Source: Azoarcus_F sp036734105 (lineage in GTDB: Bacteria > Pseudomonadota > Gammaproteobacteria > Burkholderiales > Rhodocyclaceae). Taken from it: a stretch of 32,802 nt of DNA. Positions within the stretch are counted from its first letter, which is position 1, and each line of letters starts with the position of its first letter. A model generated the notes under the pieces. That model saw only the letters and a list, made by a program, of their open reading frames with translations, ran no database searches and was not told where the DNA came from. Made by a program: the position numbers and the translations under genes. The DNA is taken from the NCBI GenBank assembly GCA_036734105.1, contig DAIMZH010000036.1, positions 1 through 32,802 of the forward strand. The letters run 5' to 3'. Shown one piece after another: positions 28,552 to 32,802 of the stretch.

Positions 28552-29583
28552 ATGGATAAGCTCGATCAACTCGTCGAAGAAGCGACAGCCGCGTTTGCTG
28601 CGGTGTCGGATGTCGCACAGCTTGAACAGGTCAAGGCGCGGTTTCTTGGCAAGTCCGGTTTACTCACAGAGCAACTCAAAGGCCTGGGCAAGCTTCCGCA
28701 TGAAGAACGCAAGGCTGTCGGAGCAGAGATAAATCGCGCCAAGAGCGCGGTCGAGACAGCGCTCGATTCGCGTCGTCAGGCCTTGCGTAGCGAACGTCTG
28801 AATGCGCAACTGGCCGCTGAAGCTCTGGATGTCACCTTGCCTGGTCGAGGTGCGGGGCAGGGTGGCTTACACCCGGTGACGCGGACGCTGGAGCGGATAG
28901 AGTCCTTGTTTGGGTCGCTCGGTTTTGTGGTTGCGGACGGACCGGAGATTGAAACCGACTGGCACAACTTTACTGCGCTGAATACACCGGACAATCACCC
29001 CGCGCGTTCGATGCACGACACCTTCTACATTGAAGGGCGTGACGACGTGTTGTTGCGCACGCATACCAGTCCAGTCCAGATTCGGGCGATGATTTCTCAT
29101 GTAGAGCGACACGCGGAGCATGACTGCATGCCCGATGTGCGCGTTATCGCACCCGGTCGAGTGTATAGGGTGGACTCGGACGCCACACACTCTCCGATGT
29201 TTCACCAGATTGAAGGCCTGTGGGTGGGTGAAAACGTGAGTTTTGCTGATCTCAAGGGCGTGATTGCCGACTTTCTACGAAAATTCTTCGAATCGGACGA
29301 TCTTCAGGTTCGTTTCCGACCGTCATTTTTTCCGTTTACCGAACCCAGCGCCGAAATCGATGTTGCCTTCATGAGTGGGGCACTTGAAGGGCGTTGGCTT
29401 GAGATTGCCGGTTGCGGCATGGTTCACCCAAATGTTCTGCGCTTTGGCGGTATCGACCCTGAGCGTTATACCGGTTTTGCTTTTGGTATGGGGCTTGATC
29501 GACTGACCATGCTGAGATACGGCATCAATGATTTGCGCCTTTTCTTTGACAACGATTTGCGCTTCCTGAGCCAGTTCAAGTAG
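28552..29583 (+). CDS. pheS: Phenylalanyl-tRNA synthetase alpha subunit
   Basis: Catalytic subunit of the (alpha-beta)2 class II synthetase. ATG 28552 gives 343 residues; an in-frame GTG at 28543 would add three, and neither has a clear ribosome site. The N-terminal coiled coil (about 1-85) binds tRNA. The core contains the HPARSMHDTFY and RTHTSPVQIR motifs, motif 2 FHQIEGLWVG, FFPFTEPSAEID and motif 3 GFAFGMGLDRLTMLRYGI near the C-terminus. pheT starts eight bases after the stop. Confidence 0.97.
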   Translation: MDKLDQLVEEATAAFAAVSDVAQLEQVKARFLGKSGLLTEQLKGLGKLPHEERKAVGAEINRAKSAVETALDSRRQALRSERLNAQLAAEALDVTLPGRGAGQGGLHPVTRTLERIESLFGSLGFVVADGPEIETDWHNFTALNTPDNHPARSMHDTFYIEGRDDVLLRTHTSPVQIRAMISHVERHAEHDCMPDVRVIAPGRVYRVDSDATHSPMFHQIEGLWVGENVSFADLKGVIADFLRKFFESDDLQVRFRPSFFPFTEPSAEIDVAFMSGALEGRWLEIAGCGMVHPNVLRFGGIDPERYTGFAFGMGLDRLTMLRYGINDLRLFFDNDLRFLSQFK

Positions 29584-29591
29584 GAAACATC

Positions 29592-31970
29592 ATGCAATTT
29601 TCGGAACACTGGTTGCGCACCATGTGCAATCCGCAACTCGATAGCGAGACGCTCGGTCACCGGCTTACCATGGCTGGTCTTGAAGTTGAAGAGTGCAACC
29701 CGGTTGCCCCACCTTTCAGTGGCGTGGTTGTGGCCGAGATTGTCGCCACTGAAAAGCATCCTGATGCAGACAAGCTGAAGGTTTGTTCGGTCGATGCGGG
29801 CGGCGGTGAGCTGCTGCAGATTGTGTGTGGCGCGCCCAATGCGGCGGTGGGAATGAAGGTGCCCTTGGCCAAGGTGGGCGCCAGCCTGCCCGGCTTTGAA
29901 ATCAAACGGGCCAAGCTGCGTGGGGTAGAGTCATTTGGCATGCTTTGTTCAGCGCGTGAACTCGGCATTTCAGAGGATCATGGTGGCCTGCTGGCATTGC
30001 CGGATGATGCCCCAGTTGCTGCAGAGGTGAGAAGTTATCTTGGGCTGGACGACAACAGCTTTGTCATCAAACTTACGCCAAACCGGGCGGACTGCTTGAG
30101 CATCACCGGTGTTGCGCGAGAATTGGCAGCACTAACTGGAGTAGCGCTGAAGCTTCCCCTGGTGGAGCCGGTCGCAGCCGTAATCGAGGACACCCGAGCC
30201 ATCGTACTTGATGCACCTGAGGCTTGTCCGCGCTATTGCGGGCGTATCGTTCGTGGTGTCAATGCCCGCGCGGAAACCCCTCATTGGATGAAGCAACGAC
30301 TCGAAAGGAGCGGAGTCAGGTCAATCAGTGCGCTTGTCGACATCACCAACTATGTGATGCTTGAACTCGGTCAGCCCTTGCATGTGTTCGACGACGCCAG
30401 GCTCGTTGGTGCGGTTCACGTGCGCTATCCGGCAACGGGTGAGTCTGTGCTTCTGCTCAATGAGCAGACCGTCAAGCCGGATCCGAACACCTTGTTGATC
30501 GCTGACGAGTCACGTGCGCTGGCGCTGGCCGGCATCATGGGTGGTGAGGAAAGCGGCGTAACGCTCGACACCACAGATGTATTCATCGAGAGCGCATTCT
30601 TTTCGCCGGATGCGATTGCGGGAAAGGCAAGACAATATGGGTTCTCGTCGGATGCATCACATCGGTTCGAACGAGGCGTTGATTTTGAACTGGCTCGCAC
30701 TGCCATTGAGCGCGCTACGGCATTGACTCTGGACATCTGCGGCGGTCAAGCGGGACCAGTGGTTGAGGCTTTGTCCGAGCTACATCTGCCGCGTCGTGAA
30801 GCGGTGAGCTTGCGGCCCGCACGTCTGCGCCGGGTATTGGGTGTCGCGCTCGACGACGACACCATTGTCGGTTTGCTGGGCGGTATTGGTCTCACGGCTG
30901 AGCGTGAGGGTGACTCACTGGTCGTTGTTCCACCGACCTATCGCTTCGACATCGCGATTGAGGAAGATCTTATCGAGGAGGTAGTCAGGCTTTACGGCTA
31001 TGACAATGTTCCGGCTGTCGCACCCAAGGGGCGCCTTGAAATGTTGCAGGCGGCCGAGGCGACACGCCCGGTCTGGCGTGTGCGGCACCTGCTGGCGGAT
31101 CGCGACTACCAGGAGGTGATCAATTACGCCTTTGTTGATGCCGCCTGGGAGCGTGATTTTTGTGGTAACGAACAGCCGATTCGTCTTGCCAACCCAATCG
31201 CCAGTCAGATGAGCGTCATGCGGACTGGCTTGATCTCCGGGCTTGTTTCCACCTTGTCAGCAAATCGCAAGCGTCAGCTCAACCGGGTGCGTGTGTTCGA
31301 GCTCGGTCGATGTTTTGAGGTCAAGGCTGATGGCGTGCCGGTTGACGGTTACCAGCAACCTTTGCGACTGGCTGCCTTGGCGTGGGGCGGAGCTGTGTCA
31401 GAGCAGTGGGCTGTCAGCGATCGCAAGGTCGATTTCTATGATGTCAAGGCCGATCTGGAGGCTTTGCTTGAGCCAGCGCTCCTTGAGTTTGAGGTTTTCA
31501 GTCATCCGGCACTGCATCCCGGTCGCTCGGCATCGGTTCGGCTCAATGGTCGCTTCGTTGGTGTGATTGGCGAGCTTCATCCGCTATGGGTTGAAGCTTA
31601 CGAGTTGGGTAGCGCACCTGTAGTCTTCGAGGTGGAACTCGATGCTGTATGCCAGCGTGAGATTCCCGTTTATCGCGAAGTTTCGCGCTTGCCTTTTGTT
31701 GCGCGAGACCTGGCACTTATCGTCGATGGTTGTGTAACAGCGGAAAAGGTGCGCCAGACATTGCAAGCAGCGGCTCCGGGTACCGTCAAGTCGGTGGAGT
31801 TGTTTGATGTTTATGTTGGTAAAGGGGTTGATCCCGGAAAAAGGAGTCTTGCATTCAGAGTGTTGATGCAAGATACTCAGAAAACGCTTGAAGAGTCGGA
31901 TGTAGAAGAGGCGATTTCAGCTATGCTGCATCAGGCAGAAGCCGCGCTCGGCGCCCGCTTACGTGGATAA
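29592..31970 (+). CDS. pheT: Phenylalanyl-tRNA synthetase beta subunit
   Basis: A 792-residue partner of PheS, responsible for tRNA binding and editing of Tyr-tRNA-Phe. Domains in order: OB-fold tRNA-binding domain (about 39-148, with EKHPDADKLKVCSVDAGG), the B3/4 editing domain (about 210-375), B5 (about 400-470), the inactive catalytic-like core, and a C-terminal anticodon-binding FDX-ACB domain (about 697-790, RLPFVARDLALIVD). All domains are full-length. The start has AGGAAA. ihfA begins six bases after its stop. Confidence 0.97.
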   Translation: MQFSEHWLRTMCNPQLDSETLGHRLTMAGLEVEECNPVAPPFSGVVVAEIVATEKHPDADKLKVCSVDAGGGELLQIVCGAPNAAVGMKVPLAKVGASLPGFEIKRAKLRGVESFGMLCSARELGISEDHGGLLALPDDAPVAAEVRSYLGLDDNSFVIKLTPNRADCLSITGVARELAALTGVALKLPLVEPVAAVIEDTRAIVLDAPEACPRYCGRIVRGVNARAETPHWMKQRLERSGVRSISALVDITNYVMLELGQPLHVFDDARLVGAVHVRYPATGESVLLLNEQTVKPDPNTLLIADESRALALAGIMGGEESGVTLDTTDVFIESAFFSPDAIAGKARQYGFSSDASHRFERGVDFELARTAIERATALTLDICGGQAGPVVEALSELHLPRREAVSLRPARLRRVLGVALDDDTIVGLLGGIGLTAEREGDSLVVVPPTYRFDIAIEEDLIEEVVRLYGYDNVPAVAPKGRLEMLQAAEATRPVWRVRHLLADRDYQEVINYAFVDAAWERDFCGNEQPIRLANPIASQMSVMRTGLISGLVSTLSANRKRQLNRVRVFELGRCFEVKADGVPVDGYQQPLRLAALAWGGAVSEQWAVSDRKVDFYDVKADLEALLEPALLEFEVFSHPALHPGRSASVRLNGRFVGVIGELHPLWVEAYELGSAPVVFEVELDAVCQREIPVYREVSRLPFVARDLALIVDGCVTAEKVRQTLQAAAPGTVKSVELFDVYVGKGVDPGKRSLAFRVLMQDTQKTLEESDVEEAISAMLHQAEAALGARLRG

Positions 31971-31976
31971 CAAGTC

Positions 31977-32288
31977 ATGAACGTAACCTTAACCAAAGCC
32001 GAGTTGGCCGATTTATTGTTTGAGCGTGTTGGTCTCAACAAGCGCGAAGCTAAAGACATGGTCGACAGTTTTTTCGAGGAAATTCGCACAGCACTCGAAC
32101 GTGGTGATAGCGTCAAGTTATCCGGCTTCGGCAACTTTCAGTTGCGTGACAAGCCTCAGCGTCCGGGAAGAAACCCGAAAACTGGTGAGGAAATCCCTAT
32201 CTCCGCGCGCAGAGTGGTCACTTTTCATGCCAGCCAAAAGCTCAAGGCAGCAGTCGAGAGCCTGACAGATGACACAAAACTTGCCTGA
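31977..32288 (+). CDS. ihfA: Integration host factor subunit alpha
   Basis: Partner of IhfB in the DNA-bending heterodimer. The 103 residues begin MNVTLTKAELADLLFERVGL, with FFEEIRTALERGDSVKLSGFGNF in the body (spread over 36-58) and the DNA-intercalating arm RNPKTGEEIPI. The ribosome site is weak (GGATAA), so translation is probably coupled to pheT six bases upstream. In E. coli ihfA also follows pheT. Its 3' end overlaps the next gene by 20 bases. Confidence 0.96.
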   Translation: MNVTLTKAELADLLFERVGLNKREAKDMVDSFFEEIRTALERGDSVKLSGFGNFQLRDKPQRPGRNPKTGEEIPISARRVVTFHASQKLKAAVESLTDDTKLA

Positions 32289-32649
32289 AGGCGTCGAGAG
32301 CGTTCTCCCGCCGATACCTGCAAAACGCTACTTCACGATTGGTGAGGTCAGCGAGCTATGTGGCGTCAAGCCGCATGTGTTGCGCTATTGGGAGCAAGAG
32401 TTCACGCAACTCAGCCCGCTCAAACGAAGAGGAAACCGTCGCTACTACCAACATCACGAGGTGATGTTGGTCAGGAAGATTCGAGGTTTGCTGTACGAAG
32501 ACGGTTTTACCATCAGCGGGGCCCGCAACAAGTTGGGTGATGTGGACATTCGAAAGTATGAGGACGAAAGCGAGAGTGCTCGATTGCGCAAGACATTGGA
32601 CGGTGTTCGCGCTGAGCTTAAAGACCTCTTGCAGACGCTGCGTGGATAG
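32269..32649 (+). CDS. MerR-family transcriptional regulator downstream of ihfA
   Basis: A 126-residue regulator. The winged helix at about 20-88 reads FTIGEVSELCGVKPHVLRYWEQEF, then RRGNRRYYQHHEV and EDGFTISGARNKL, the pattern of the YcgE/MlrA-like branch of MerR proteins. The short C-terminal part is a dimerising coiled coil without cysteines or a ligand-binding domain, so no metal or drug ligand is suggested. The start lies inside ihfA with GAGAG upstream. This gene commonly follows ihfA in beta- and gammaproteobacteria, and its target is not known to me. Confidence 0.88.
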   Translation: MTQNLPEGVESVLPPIPAKRYFTIGEVSELCGVKPHVLRYWEQEFTQLSPLKRRGNRRYYQHHEVMLVRKIRGLLYEDGFTISGARNKLGDVDIRKYEDESESARLRKTLDGVRAELKDLLQTLRG

Positions 32650-32719
32650 CTTCATCTGTATTGACCCTATCGTCACTGCTGACTGAAAACTAAATTCCAC
32701 TAGCGTGTTTAAAATTACA

Positions 32720-32728
32720 TGCTATAAT
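32720..32728 (+). promoter_or_regulatory. Extended -10 promoter of tRNA-Pro
   Basis: TGCTATAAT is a perfect TATAAT with the TGn extension, 13 bases before the tRNA. The -35 at 17 bases is poor (CTAGCG), as allowed for extended -10 promoters. Confidence 0.7.
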
Positions 32729-32739
32729 TTTCATCTGTG

Positions 32740-32802
<63 letters not shown>

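Overview
The window looks like chromosomal core DNA of a betaproteobacterium, probably near the Rhodocyclales. The basis is the tmRNA tag ANDERYALAA, the OmpA type, the gyrA-serC-pheA-hisC-tyrA-aroA-cmk-rpsA-ihfB order and the thrS-infC-rpmI-rplT-pheS-pheT-ihfA order. This placement is inferred from gene content, not from a database search. No prophage, CRISPR array or complete insertion sequence is visible.

Layout. Positions 1-3300 are looser sequence: a small two-helix membrane protein (minus strand), ampD, a membrane-anchored lytic transglycosylase behind a long leader, and about 890 bases without a convincing gene that hold at most a transposition-protein scrap. That stretch ends at tmRNA (minus, 3313-3690). 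Then a minus-strand block carries a HAD phosphatase (gph/mupP type), ubiG, an OmpA-family protein and an MTA/SAH-deaminase-type amidohydrolase. Divergently from it runs the plus-strand mixed-function aromatic supraoperon: gyrA, serC, pheA, hisC, tyrA and an aroA-cmk fusion. A terminator follows, then rpsA-ihfB and another terminator. Next come lapA and lapB (LPS homeostasis), cysM, and a ydbH / small-lipoprotein / ydbL cluster coupled by a start-stop overlap to a PolB-type 3'-5' exonuclease. The right part is translation machinery: tRNA-Val(GAC), a structured trailer with terminator, thrS, infC (ATC start), rpmI, rplT, a terminator, pheS, pheT, ihfA, a MerR-type regulator and the first 62 nt of tRNA-Pro(GGG).

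How the genes work together. SerC, PheA, the HisC-type aminotransferase, TyrA and AroA supply serine and aromatic amino acids. Cmk, RpsA, IhfB and GyrA link that block to nucleotide, translation and chromosome functions. AmpD, the lytic transglycosylase and the MupP-like phosphatase could all act in murein turnover and recycling. LapA/LapB, OmpA and the YdbH system are envelope functions. Both IHF subunits lie in the window, 13.4 kb apart.

I see no wholly new multigene system. The best leads are a 19-bp hairpin and nine-codon ORF between tRNA-Val and thrS, the AroA-Cmk fusion, a bulged hairpin in front of rpmI, possible coupling ORFs before lapB and before the small lipoprotein, and the decayed segment next to tmRNA.
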